From Eumeta japonica (lineage: Eukaryota > Arthropoda > Insecta > Lepidoptera > Psychidae): a DNA stretch of 64,000 bases. Below, one piece after another: positions 37,175 through 49,112 of the stretch (position 1 is its first letter; every line of letters begins with the position of its first letter). The DNA lies in contig BGZK01001579.1 of the NCBI GenBank assembly GCA_005406025.1, forward strand, positions 62,001-126,000. The letters run 5' to 3'. The notes beneath the pieces were generated by a model. That model saw only the letters and a list, made by a program, of their open reading frames with translations. It searched no databases and had not been told where the DNA came from. Both the position numbers and the translations under genes were made by a program.

Positions 37175-37285
37175 AAAAGTCTGGCGAGGAGCTAGTAACT
37201 CCTTTAGACTTGCAAGTGTCCATGGGTGGTAATGATTATCTACCTTCCTGTGGCAGGCATACGCGTTTGCTCTTTTGAAATATAC
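37175..37285 (-). repeat. dispersed repeat 'epsilon', copy 2
   Basis: The minus strand reads 'gagcaaacgcgtatgcctgc', 'aatcattaccacccatggac', 'acttgcaagtctaaaggag', in the same order as epsilon copy 1 at 11535-11700. No ORF. Confidence 0.55.
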
Positions 37286-37439
37286 ATCTATCTATATACA
37301 TCTATTATTTAAATATACATCTATCTCTCACAACAATCCCTTTCATCGTATTGTTTACAATAATTGTTTTTTAATTCTCTAATTTGTTTGCCAAAAGTCG
37401 TCCCCATTATCAAAATACAGGTATTTACGTTACACGTCC

Positions 37440-37605
37440 GTGTTTAGGTCACAGTCATTCTCATGTGTACTAATTGTTTGACTTAATCAATCCAGTGTTT
37501 CGGAGATATCAACTGTGACAGACGGACTGACAGTGACAAACGGACAGGTGATCCTTAAGGGCACTTTTTTCTTTTTAGGTACAAAATCCCAAAAATGGTA
37601 GGTGC
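37440..37605 (+). repeat. 'GGTTCCGT' repeat (gamma family), 3'-end fragment
   Basis: Contains 'ggagatatcaactgtgacag', 'acggactgacagtgacaaac', then 'tgatccttaagggcac' and 'taggtacaaaatcccaaaaa'. These correspond to the 3' ends of the copies at 42797-44452 and 58525-59302, which read 'cctataagggttccgttttt' and 'ggaaccctaaaaa'. Much decayed. Confidence 0.5.
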
Positions 37606-38039
37606 GTTTTGCTACGGATCACAAAATGTACTCATGATCAAAATGCGAAATAGTATGAATAATTTCGCGTGTTGCATGATGAGAAGAGAGATATAGGAAA
37701 TATCTGTAGTCCTCCTTTTTTAAATCAGTGGTCTTTAACCGTCGGCCTGCGGGCCGCTGGCAGTCCCTGTAGACATCTGAAATGGTGCGCGAACGCATTC
37801 ATAAAATCCTAAGTAAGTGAACATCGTCGTACATAGCATGATGTGTGGCAGGAGTTATGCTACAATATAAATGGGTAGACTAGACCTCCATGCGTTGTAT
37901 ACACAGATGTTTTAGCCAATGATTTTTTCAAGCCGGTAAAATGGGAACGTCAGTTAAAGACCGTTTATTTGAATTATTGTGAGTGTCCGCGAGAAGTCTT
38001 TGACAGGAAACTTATAGATCTAAAAAAATGAATCTTGAA

Positions 38040-38890
38040 GTCAGTGAAACAAGTTATGCAACATATAACAAATATATGTTACATTCTTCGAAATGTGTGA
38101 AAGCACACACTATCGGTAAATCTTTCATAATGCCTTGTATATCCAAACCTGTAGAGAAGCTTATTGGGCAGGAAACTCAAAAAAATATATAAAATACCAC
38201 TTTAAAACCATACAGTAAAGTCGCGTATTCAACAAACGTCAAATTGTATTGAATAAAAAATTATTGACAGCATCAAATATAATCCTTTTTTGTGCTGAAA
38301 TTTAATTAGTCTACCGACGTTTCATAATGTTGTCAATTCACAATTTCACGGTGTTTATTAGATTTTTTTGGGATAATAAAATATTTAAAGAGGAGTTGCT
38401 GTTTTCTCAACAACTGGGAATGGTGACGCAAGTTGTAGACGTTATATACGTAATAGTCAATATTTGGAAGAACATGGACTTTGTATCAAAAGCTTGTGGG
38501 TTTTCGTGGGGACGGTACTCTTGCTATGCTTGGTTACCGCTCTGATCTTGCAGTACTTATAAAAACAAAACATCTATATGTAATTACGTAGCACTGTGTC
38601 ATTAATAGTCAAACACTGGCCACCAAAACAGTGCCAGAATGCTTTACTAATGAAACTATGAAAACAACTAATAAAAGTAATTAACTTCATTTAAAAGAGT
38701 GCACTTAACAATCATCTCTTTAAATTGTGCTCTGTGAAATCTTAAAACGAAATTCTACTATTGTACAAGCAAGTGCGTTTGTTTTCGAAAGAATGGATGT
38801 TGTCGAAGCTTTACAAAGTGAAAGAGATACGAGTAATAAATAAGTACGAATATTCTTTGCTTACAAAAATAAAGAGTTTCTGAATCGGTT
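38040..38890 (+). pseudogene. hAT transposase of the SCAND3/ZBED5-related type, decayed
   Basis: Plus-strand peptides in the expected order: ETSYATYNKYMLHSSKCVK followed by AHTIGKSFIMPCISKPVEKL (38044-38165), KIPL then a TVKSRI-like segment (38190-38230), FTVFIRFFWDNKIFKEELLF then SQQLG (38342-38420; the family shows 'VFVRF..DN.I.EELLF.Q.L'), a segment matching 'CG.C.DGAPAMLG' (38490-38540), and poorly conserved 'K.INFIK..ALN..LF' and 'LL...VR..SK' parts to about 38870. The expected length is about 600 residues. The N-terminal BED/zinc-finger region and the C-terminal dimerisation region were not convincingly found; stops near 38190 and 38545 and several frameshifts inactivate it. Confidence 0.75.
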
Positions 38891-39455
38891 CTATAATTGC
38901 AAATTTCATTTGTATTTCACTTATTAGGTTCATATTATCACATATATAAATAAATTAAACCTTCAACAACAAAGGATCAGGAAATTTTAACTTGTGAGGC
39001 ACAAGCATATTTGCATATGAAGATAAAATCAGTGTATTTATTTTTTAAGTCGAGCTATGGACCAACAGAGTCGAAAGAGAAAATCTTCCGTATTAAATAC
39101 GCTGATACCCCACTATATATTTTTCTCTATGACATTGAATCTAATTATTGACGCACAGAGTGTTGAGATTGAACAAAAAATACAAAAATAATCAAACAAG
39201 AACAATATTTACTTTTTGATTCGGCCAAATAGAGTGACTGTTTGGCTAAATTAAAAAGTAAATTAAATCACTATTAATTGTTAAAACAAAGGTATTCGGG
39301 AGCTGATATTTGTAATCCTTGCCTTGTCAACGTTTCTGAGGCGCCTGATGAAATTCAAGAAGATGTGAATTTGGAACCCAACACGAAAATGACACTTCAA
39401 AGATACATCCTAGACCCGAACTAATTTTTGTAACCAAGAGACACTCAAACACACA

Positions 39456-39509
39456 AATGCAATTTCTCGAACCTTTGGGAACGAACCCAAAGGTTCGAGA
39501 AATTGCATT
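39456..39509. repeat. perfect 24-bp hairpin (6-base loop) near the hAT right end
   Basis: The left arm 39456-39479 contains ATTTCTCGAACCTTTGGG, the loop is AACGAA, and the right arm 39486-39509 is its exact complement. It is the most perfect long hairpin seen in the window and sits inside a clearly old transposon remnant. Confidence 0.9.
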
Positions 39510-39875
39510 ACCTAACTTTATTGTCATCGACATCTATGCAAGCAGGGGTTCTCAGCGCTTCTGATAATTAAAATCAAACACCAAAATCGGTCGAACGTCA
39601 ATGCCGGCACGCTCTGAGTTTGAGTAGCACTGAACCGAGAATTCAGAACTTAGTACAAAGTACGCAGCAATATGAATCGCATTAAAATAATATAATTATC
39701 TAAGTAATGTAAAATTAAAAAAAAATATATTGTTGACTTAGAAGAATCGTATGTGTTTTATTTGTTGATAGAATAACCCATTATTTACTTACATTCACTG
39801 TTCATCATCTCTAAACAGTAAGGAATTCATTATAAGACACGAATTTTGTCAACACTAAAAGGTTAAAAACCACTG

Positions 39876-41962
39876 TTTCAAACAGAAAATATTATTTAAC
39901 ATTTTGTTTCATAGAAATATTTCGTTCAATCCCATTGCATATTGGGAACAAAATAAATTGAAAATGTGGTATTGATAAAAATATGATCCATAAAAAATTT
40001 ATACGGATATTGTTCAAAACGATGAATGGTGTTCCTGTATATGAAACCTGCAGTATAGTATCATACTTCGAGGGACAAGTGTTCGTTATGAAAGGATCGT
40101 ATGGCGAAGCTCCACACTGACTTATAGTTAAGACATTTAAAGAATTTAGTTAAGACATTTAGAAATTTTACTATATTTGTTTTGTTGAGGCAATGATGTA
40201 CAGATGCATAAATGTAACTATATTTGGAGTCAATATTTGGCGTTACAATTGAGTTATTAACAAATCTTATATTCATGTGCCAAAACAGTACATTTTCACT
40301 ATATAAGTTGATATAGAGCCACAAACTAAAATCACATAATCTGGATTCGATAAATAACATTGTGGACCAGTTAAATATTTATACACCGCAATCACTCATA
40401 TTCACAGTATGGGTGTTGTTATAATAATAAAGTTTTATATATAGAAATTGAGATGCTTCATATTTAAACAATCTATCCCCATGGTAAATAAAAATCTTTA
40501 AAACACTTGGTAAAATTTCTGCAAAAACGAAAACCTAAACGTCACCTATGTGGAAGAACAGAATAACGTTTGACGAACCATCTCAATATACTTATATGTG
40601 TATATAACAATTTAATATCATTGACACTTTTAATAACGAAATATCAATTTTATAACAAAACATAATCTTAATAACGAACTAATACAAAAAACCAGGCTCA
40701 TTTACTCATAAGAAAATTTGTCCACAGTCAAGATCATTGACTTGAAAAATAACAAACGAAATGGGAGGTTTAATCATTGCAAGAATTACAAAAAATACAA
40801 AAGAATTGAATGTAAATAAAAGAAATCTTCTTAGAAGCATTTTTTTTTATATGAAAACCTACAAAGACGCGAATTTATAAAAATAAAGTAACCCATGCTT
40901 TGAAAAAGGAGACTGATTTAGTTTACATAAGAAGGTACTAAAAAAATTTTTGCTAAAAGTTGAATGAAGATATAATCTTTTGTCATTCCAAATTTGTGAT
41001 AAAGGTTTTACGACTAAAAATAAAATTTTAAATTCACAATTTGAAATCTGTCTATATTACATACGCCAATTATTTTATTCGAGTTACAAACTCGTTTTGT
41101 ATTAGTTATTTTAATAGGATTTGAACATCAATACCAATGAGAGATATCACATTTTTCGTTTCAAGTTTAATAGTCTTAAGCCCATGTTTCTAAAGTAAAC
41201 ATAAAATTTCGATATTTATTATTCTTTCCATGACATTAGAGATATTTTTCATTACATCCGATCATAGTTAATCAAATCTTCATCTTAGGAATTTACTTTA
41301 TGGTTCGTAATAAGCTTCGAATTGGCTCTCTTTCCTTCATAAAATATATACTCTTAGCAGAGAAATTTAATAGGTTTTTTATAGAGTCAACATGCGCCAC
41401 AATAAAAGCCTCCGCGAGAATTAGCCAATTGGCTTTTTCTCCTTTAATGCTTTCTGCCTTTTTATGAACCACTTTTAGCAACAACTTGCGCGCGTAGTAA
41501 TATTTTACTTAAAATCAAAGTGTTATTTTCTTACAACTGTTCATTTATTTAAGATTTAACATGCGTAATTTTTTTATATTTTTGTGAAATGAATTAAATC
41601 TAGAAAGTAACTGTGACATACATCACTAATACAATTATCGTCAGTAAACGTGGCTACAAGTACGATACCTATTATCTCTATAGTAAACTCCTTTGCATTT
41701 GTTACTATATGCAAATTTCTAGCTTAATGGTGTCATTTTTGTCTCGATAAAATAGTAGGTACAACGTGCGAATTCTAAGACAACCCGTACAAAATCAATA
41801 TCAATAACAATCTAGTTTGATGGTTTACAAAGCAGGTTGACCGACTGATACGTCTAATCGCAAAATGTCTTGATTGTTGAAATAAAAATTACGAGTAACT
41901 AACTTATCATAATAAAAAGTAAATGTGAAATTATAACATCGCGTCAATCTTTTCTTCTCATA
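39876..41962. other. no gene recognised
   Basis: AT-rich sequence. A minus-strand open frame of 99 codons (40061-40360) and one of 63 codons (41293-41484) show no known motif and have AT-driven composition. Confidence 0.4.
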
Positions 41963-43109
41963 TAAGGTCGGAGATAAAGTTTTTTCGTATCTTGCAAGTA
42001 AAAAGTTACAGTAAAATCTTTTTGATTGTGCGGTTTGTATCTGGCTAATATCGATACCATTAAACAGATAATATTTTTAAAAAAGAAAAATAAAAAGTTA
42101 AAACGGTGTTCCACCAATTTTCTATTGTTTTCTGTCCACCGAAATTAGAAACGTATAAATTCGATACATTTTGAAGGTTTATTACAAAAAATGGAAAAAA
42201 AAATTATTTTAACGCTCATGAACCTAATGCAGTGTCGGTAAGAATAACATAAAACTAATTCAAGCTTTTTAGTCCGTTAATTTTGATGTCAAAAATGAAT
42301 CTCACTCTGATCGACCTGCTACGCATAAAGTCTATGCCATTTTAGAAAAAGTAGAGCAATATCAGCAAATTGCGTCATAGTTAAAGCGCTGGGGGTTAGC
42401 CACAAAACAGTTTTAACTCATTTGAAAACAGCTAGATACACAAAAAAGCTCGACACTGGGGTACCACACGAGCTCACTAAAAAGAAATCTAATGAATCGT
42501 GTACTCATTCGCGATTCTCTATTGAAATGTAATGAAACCGAAAATAGAACCGTTTTTAATCAAAGATTGAAAAGATTGAATAAATGGATTAACTACGACA
42601 GTTAGGTGCAAAAAAGATCATGGAGCAACCTCCAAAGATTATAATGAAACCCGAATTAACTCACAATAAGTTTATGACGTGTATTTGGTGACTAGAAATG
42701 CATTATTTATTATGATATTTTATCGCCGGACAAAACCATCAATTGTAATCTCTGCTGCCAACAGCTGATGAGAATCAAGCAAGAATCAGAAAAAAAACCG
42801 GCCAAGTGCAAGTCAGACTCGCGCACCGAGGGTTCCGTATAAACCTGTAGGTATATAAATAAAAGTTCACTCATCACGAAAATCGAGTCATAGTTATGAT
42901 ATTTTTATTACAAAATGAAATGCATAACAGTACAGTGCGGAAAGCTGGAGAGGGATAAATATTTAGATAAAGGTCTCTATCGTTTCAGTAATCCTTTATC
43001 TTATATTAAAACATATCATTTATTTTATAATATAACTGAAATATCTACACTAAATCTTGCAGCAGTTTGCAAAAGTTCTTTTATCAAAATTATTTACAAA
43101 GGTTTTTAG

Positions 43110-43700
43110 TCACTATTTAGAAATCTGATTCAAAAATACTATATAAGTGTTAAATTTGAACCAGACCTGTATAGGGTGACTGAAAAAGGTATGCATAGTA
43201 CCACATTGAATATTGAAGTTCGAAAAAACGTTATCTATAGTTGTACTACTTCTTGTAGTGCTAGTGTTTATTAGCGGAAACTTGTTTACGGATGAAAAAT
43301 ATGTGGAAATTCTATTTTGGGGATTCACTCTAAAATGGATATGAAAGTCTCCCACAACAATCAAACGAGAACAGGAGGTACACCTATTGAGGTTGCTGCC
43401 TGCCGTGTATTATTGTATTTCTGCCTTGTATTGCAACATTAATTTGACATGGTGGTGACCTATATACAGTTATCACTCTGACATTAACTATTTCAAAATG
43501 TAAGCATTCACAGTGGCCGTTTGCAGCGCCTGGGGTATTTAAATAATATATTTTACATGATCCGTCTGTCACGGCATCCTTAAGATTGCGACGTACATAC
43601 GCGATAAAATGTTGTCCCGTCCCCATACATAGAGATAAGTCGCGGTCAATGCGGTAACTACTATTTATTAACTTTTTTTTTTCACAGCTTAAAGGCAATT
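43110..43700 (-). pseudogene. LINE apurinic-type endonuclease domain fragment
   Basis: The minus strand gives CMGTGQHFIAYVRRNLKD, then NVRVITVYRSPPCQINV (43430-43490), a break at about 43365-43385, then IVVGDFHIHFRVNPQNR (43315-43364; the GDFN-type catalytic block with H for N), PLINTSTTRSSTTIDNVFSN (43205-43270) and a C-terminal FFSHP. This order is that of the exonuclease-endonuclease-phosphatase domain of Jockey/CR1-type LINE ORF2, which nicks target DNA for target-primed reverse transcription. The RT domain is absent. It lies reversed inside the gamma repeat, so it was inserted into or captured by it. Confidence 0.75.
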
Positions 43701-43710
43701 AGGCCTATTT

Positions 43711-44345
43711 GATATGAATTTCAACTTGATACCTCAACGGGTTCATGAGGAAAAGGTTAATAAGTTTATAATTATTAAAAAAAATATAAGTTATGTAACT
43801 AAAAATTTAAGGTTTTAGGTATTTTTTCCTTTATGTATGCTATGAAACGTTGCTTCGTGCTAAATTTCAAGATTCTAAGTCGATTAAAAGTACCTTTTAG
43901 GTTTTGATTCCCTTGCGAGTAGTTGCGAGTTTCAAAATATGCGGCTTAAATTGCTGTTTCTTTTGATGTATTGACATAGAACTTTGACTTTGTTAAAGGT
44001 ATTATAGACCTTAGTATTTGGTATGAATTTCAGTTTAATACCTCTACTCGTTAATGAGAAACGGTGTAGTAAGTTTAAAATTATTAAAACTATTTTTATT
44101 ATATGATTTAACTAAAAATTTATGGTTTTTCGCAATTTTTCCTTTATCTGTGCTATAAGGCGTTGCTTCTTACCAAATTTCAAGATTCTGAGTTTACGGG
44201 AAAGTACCCTGTAGATTTTGATTCACTTCCGCGTGTCGAAAATTTGTGGCGTAAGCGACTGTATCTTTTTAAAGCGTTGGCTTAGAACTTTAATTTTTTA
44301 CAGCTCTAAGAGACAGTAGACCCGAATATTTGATATGAATTTCAG
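43711..44345 (+). repeat. 310-bp tandem repeat, about 2.1 copies
   Basis: 'gatatgaatttcaacttgat' at 43711, 'ggtatgaatttcagtttaat' at 44020 and 'gatatgaatttcagtttgat' at 44332 mark unit starts 309 and 312 bases apart. Internal words such as 'tttcctttatstatgctat..gcgttgctt' and 'aaatttcaagattct' recur in both units. It forms the 3' half of the gamma repeat. Confidence 0.85.
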
Positions 44346-44868
44346 TTTGATGCGTTCCTGAGAAAAAGGGTCTTGACAGACAGACGGGCGGACAACAAAG
44401 TGATCCTATAAGGGTTCCGTTTTTTTCCTTTTGAGGTATGGAACCCTAAAAACGGCTGGTATTGATCAACAAAAAGAAAGCTTTTCCACCATGATTACAC
44501 TAGATCACACATATCATTAGTCACTCGGCAAATATTGACAGAGTTTGCTTGGAAAGTGTTAATACGTCCACCATATAGCCCGGACCATGGAACCTCAGAT
44601 TTTCACCCGTTTCGATCTTCTCAGAATTCTTTACGTAGTGTTAGGTTAACATCAAGGGAGAACTGTCAAAACTGCTTGTCGCAATTTTTTGATCAGAAGT
44701 CCCAAATTTTCTACAACAATGGGACTATGTCACTACCTACAAAATGGCAACAAGTTGAACAAAATAGCATATATACATTATAAGTAAATGTAAATAAAAT
44801 ATGACGAAATTTTATATCGAATTGATACATGAAAAACCAACCCAATATGTTATTTTTTACTTATCACC

Positions 44869-47798
44869 GGCGGACACGAAAGAAAAGATATTAAATAATA
44901 ATGTGTATTTTATACGTAATAGAAAATATATCGATTAAGTTCTATGACATATTTAGCACTATTCCCCACCAATAGTGAGAGGTGGTTGGAGGCAGTGAAC
45001 TGCTTTAATTAAAACACAGGGATGAATGACACTACGGAAATAGAGAATTTCTCTTTTCGAGATAACTTTCGGTCTACTGAATAAATTGAAATCAATCTAT
45101 CAATCGCATCCGTCTTGAGTCACATATCAAACCCAAATAATTGAATCAGGTTTGTATAGTCACCAGACATCAGAATATATTTTTTCCGTAGACTTTGTAC
45201 GTTTAGACCTTTACGCGTTTGGTGTGGTCAGAGACTACCGATGACCATTGTCAGCAGCTTGATGAGCTTTTCTAGGTATATCGATAATGGTGAAATTTCA
45301 CTTCAGTAAAAGATTCATTGTACAAACCTTTTTCTGAAATGCCAATATAACTGTACAAACGCAGCCTATACGTCCGTTTATCCAAACAAACAATTTGGCA
45401 GTTTTAAACAAATATTAGGTTGATTAAGTAGAGAAATAGGCTTAAAATTTCTAAATTCATGTACCTTAAAAGCTGTAAAGTAACAACGTATCATAAAATT
45501 TAATATGGGCCTACCAAAAACTTTTCCACCTACTTATGAAGAGACGATCGCTAGTGTAAAAAGACAACATTCACTTTTGGTTGCTTAATCGGTACCTTAA
45601 TTAAAGAATCATGGGTCTTTAAAATATTTTTTTAGAACAGAATAGGGATTTCTGAGCCACCGGTCTTACTTTCTATACAAATAAGTTACGTTATTTTAAA
45701 ATTAGATACTTTTAAAATGAGACTGTATATGAAATACAAAATTATTTAAATTAGTTCCTTAAAATAAACATTATATTCTTAAGCATTTTTTCTGAAACAA
45801 TGCAGATTACGCAATTTTCGTGATTGCATCGCTGGCAAATACCTCCAAAATTTTTCATGAAAACAGTGGACTGATGCTATGATGCTTTTATTGTCTAATT
45901 TTTTTACTATTTTCTGTTTTTTTTCTTATATATTTCATTTTTATCTAAAGATATAGAGCTAGTAAATCTGGCCCTAGAAATAATAAATTTATTAATATCA
46001 ATTGTTGTTTTGTTGTGAAATATAAAATGATTGAAACCTACTCAATGATTGATCTACTTAAGGTGGAAAGTAATACACTAAGGGTTATCTAACTATATTG
46101 TATCAGAAATCCTACCCAATTTTTAGGTATTTCCTAGTAATTGAATATTCTGTAAAGACACAAAATTGTTCATGTTAATAAAATAGACCCTATGAGCATA
46201 CGCATCCTTTACTTGGTGCAATAAATGTTATCGCGGCCGTCTAGTTTCATCGGAATACGTAAGCAACGAGGCGACCCAGCAAAAGCGGTTGAACCTAACA
46301 ACCATTTTGTCAGTGGACCTTCTCAATCGTCACGACCTTTTCAAATATAACTAGTTATTTACTCTACCGGTTAGTGCTCTCATAGGGACCCGAAGTAAGT
46401 CCTAAATCATACGCAAATTGTGTTGCCATTAGATTTACCAACTTATAACCATAGTAAGCGAATGAATACGAATCTTTAGGCTTCTTTTCCCAGTGCAATC
46501 AGGTGCTTATAGCATTAGATTTGACAGGTGGTATATATGGATTGGTGATGTTAAGCTTTGTAACCTATTCCCTTGTAGTAAATAGTTAATTTTGATTGAG
46601 CTCTGCTAAAGTGCTACATAATTATATTGTAATAGCTCTGACGAATGTGTCCATGGCAAAGATGTCCAACTAGAATAATAAGTCTCGTAAACAATAAATT
46701 TTAACCATGAACATATACGATGATACATTCAATCTATTGAGTATTAATAGAAAACAGTAGAATTAAATCGAAAATTAAACCAATCTATAAAAATAACAAG
46801 AACATTTGTTAGAAATTAAGAGTTAAGGAGCTGAAAACTGATCTAAAATATGTGTGAACGAAACATGTTCACTCGTTACGTGAAGAAAAACTCGTGTGTA
46901 TAGTTAACATTAACACTACACTATCAGCTAACGCTGATAAAAACTAGAAAGGAGAAGTGTCATTTTAAATTATTTGAACCGGGTCACGCTTTGTAATTTT
47001 GCTTTCAAGAGACTGTGAAGGCCTTAACACTTTTAGTGTTCGCATCTACAAATCCAACAGCAACTGGGGTGATTGCCACAGCATACTCTAGTCAGGGAAT
47101 TTAGAGATATAGAAAAAAAAATGAAATCATGAATTTTACTTACAAAGGTTTTGTTATTATTGTTAATGCGGTATGTCACAATGAAAATGTGAATAAAAAG
47201 CACGGAAGGCCTCATTAAATATAATACTATAGTAATAAAATTATAATTAATCAATGTCACACTAATGAAAAAAATAATTCGCTATTGATGAGTTTTTAAA
47301 GGAACTTAGATACGAAACAATTTCGGTCTGTACTAAAAATAAATTGGCAAAATTAAATTTAAATACAAATTTAGAAGAAGAAATGGAGGTCTTGAAAATA
47401 TATTTCAAAGAACATTTCCTTCAACAATGAAGGAAACGCGTGGAACATGCTAAAAACTTTGAAATGGTACTATCTGAAAATATTACTTGAATGACAAAAA
47501 TTACAATAATTTATTTCAACGCTTATAATTCACGCAATGAGACAACTTAAAATTGTGATTACGATTCCAACGATTCCAAAAATATTAATTGTTGTCTTTA
47601 CTTCGAACAATTGAAAGGAATATAATCTTCACCGTCATTTTTATTGTATTTATTATTATAAATACTACTATGACTTCAACAATCTTCTGATTTTAATATT
47701 TCATAAAACAATAGAGGTAGTTCCGCCGTCAAGTTATTAATCTATATCTAAATACGCATATAGATTTAGATTAATAACGAGATTTTTTAACAAATACT
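44869..47798. other. no gene recognised
   Basis: AT-rich sequence with no recognisable element. A hairpin with about 20-base, two-mismatch arms beginning GTTATTAATCTA lies at about 47733-47778, directly before alpha-3. Confidence 0.4.
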
Positions 47799-49112
47799 AG
47801 CTTCCGCCCGCGGTTCCGCTCACGTAGACATAGAATAAATTCCTTCATTTTATATATCGACCGATTACGGTCTTGACATTATTCCTACCTAGAACTCGTT
47901 CTCGGTTCTATTCCCGATCCTGCTCTCAATTCCAATTCGTCTCGCTCTCGATTACGATAGCGATATCGCTTTTAACTGCGAATCCCATCTCAATTTAAGT
48001 AGAATACGATTTTTGTCCCGCGCTGAATTCTGATCCCGGTACTGCTACTAAATCCAACTGCGTGCATACTCTAGATTGTCATTTTAGTCCCACATTCGTT
48101 TCTGACCTTCGTCTCGTGCTCAATTTCAATCTGTTCTGATCTCGACTTCCGATGCTATTCGTCCCGTTAGTAACGTCCCGTTAGTCCCATTACTGGTCAG
48201 GTTTCCTATTTGGATGGGGCTAGTACCAAAGTAAAATTTAAGCGATATTACTCGAAAATAGTGTAGCTCTATAAGAGTGGACGAATTTGAGGTTGTCTGA
48301 ATATTGGTGCTATCACAGATTCTAAAAACAAAATTAAAAACAGTTTATAGTACCCAGGAATCAGTATAATAACAACATATTAATGACAGAATTTTCGGTA
48401 TCGTATCAGTAATTCTTAAAATTACACCCTAAATCCAAATTTACAAACTTTACCTCTTTATATTGTAAAGAGGAAGATGTATGTTGTACGAAATGTATGT
48501 ACGTACAAATTGTATGTATGCACGAAAGATGTATGTGCTTATAACAAAATATTGTTATAAGCACGTACATCTTTCCTTTTAAAATAAATAACATATGTAC
48601 ATAACCTATCAATCATGGAAACCCACGATAAAATTGCTACTCAACAATTTTTTTATGGTAACAACACTGTGAATTGACATCACATATAACCTATCATTTA
48701 CCTAATTATATTTTCCGGGTATATACTAAATTTCATCAAAACCAGTTAAACCATTATTAAGTTATAATCGAACTTATAAACAGATAAACAAAGAGTAGAC
48801 TATTACTTACGCAGGATATCAAGATCAGTGGAATCTTTTTTATATTTGAAAGAAGATGCAAATAGACCGACGCACTGACAGACAGTAGCGTATAATATGC
48901 GCAATCACATGTTTTTACTTTATACCAATGTTCATCGCGATCGACTAAGCCGTTCTAGTATTATAAAAGGACATATAGATAGACAGACAAAAATTAAAAA
49001 AAAAAATGGTAAAAGGGGGATCAGTTAGTCTTAAAACAAATATATGTCATGAAATTGTACAAAAATAATTTAATGCACAGACAGACGTAACAGATTTATA
49101 TAATAGTATGGC
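47799..49112 (+). repeat. composite dispersed repeat 'alpha', copy 3 (best preserved ends)
   Basis: It starts CTTCCGCCCGCGG (47801) and 'tagaataaattccttca', 'tatatatcgaccgattacgg', almost identical to the start of alpha-1. Then come the 'ctcgttctcggttctattcc'-type region (47890-48165), 'tagtaccaaagtaaaattta' (48230), about three minisatellite units starting near 48680, 48797 and 48885, and the tail 'agacgtaacagatttatata' then 'atagtatgg' (49086-49112). No coding capacity. Compared with alpha-2 it has fewer units and carries a 24-bp hairpin (48524-48575) in the middle. Confidence 0.75.
48524..48575. repeat. 24-bp hairpin, one mismatch, 4-base loop
   Basis: GAAAGATGTATGTGCTTATA continuing to 48547, loop AATA, then its complement to 48575 with one T:G difference. 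It is specific to alpha-3 and not seen at the matching place in alpha-2. Confidence 0.85.

Larger units (their letters stand above)
37726..39875 (+). mobile_element. hAT DNA transposon, full length (2,150 bp), coding region decayed
   Basis: The left end is CAGTGGTCTTTAACC (37726-37740). The right end read on the minus strand is CAGTGGTTTTTAACC (39875-39861), matching at 14 of 15 positions. The flanks are TTTTAAAT (37718-37725) and TTTCAAAC (39876-39883), an 8-base target-site duplication with two differences; 8 bp is the hAT-superfamily size. Just inside the left end is 'cggcctgcgggccgc', as in other hAT elements of the SCAND3/ZBED5-related group. The transposase remnant lies between. Both ends remain, but it needs transposase in trans and its ends have decayed. 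Confidence 0.85.
42797..44452 (+). repeat. gamma-family repeat inserted into mariner A
   Basis: It begins 'ccggccaagtgcaagtcaga' and 'cgcgcaccgagggttccgta', and ends 'cctataagggttccgttttt', 'ggaaccctaaaaa'. Both end motifs are familiar from a very common lepidopteran repeat family. Mariner sequence resumes immediately, and the junction 'aaaaac(c)ggc' occurs on both sides, compatible with a short A-rich target duplication. Other copies I recall are a few hundred bases; this one is 1.65 kb because it holds a LINE endonuclease fragment and a 310-bp tandem repeat. The insertion is younger than the mariner. Confidence 0.75.
41963..44868 (+). mobile_element. mariner element A, split by a 1.65-kb insertion
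   Basis: The element runs from 'taaggtcggagataaag' at about 41963 to 'ttttttacttat' at about 44866. It has the same 5' leader ('ctttttgattgtgcggtttg'), protein and 3' tail ('aaatatgacgaaattttata') as mariner B on the opposite strand. The transposase begins with ATTCGATACATTTTGAAGG (IRYILK) at about 42155 and has the two HTH regions (ILEKVEQ; LKALGVSHKTV-like, about 42330-42420), KLDTGVPHELT (42449-42480), then 'QQLMRIKQE' at 42760-42785. It is interrupted and resumes at about 44455 with 'LINKK', then FAWKVLIRPPYSPDHGTSDF (44544-44603; the YSPDL..D motif with H for L) and LSQFFDQKSQIFY. Many frameshifts; inactive. Without the insert it is about 1.25 kb, a normal mariner length. Confidence 0.85.

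Noticed and set aside
37726..39875. Host ZBED5/SCAND3-like gene
   Set aside because: The reading frame is broken and the region is bounded by hAT inverted repeats with a near-matching 8-bp target duplication, so it is a transposon copy.
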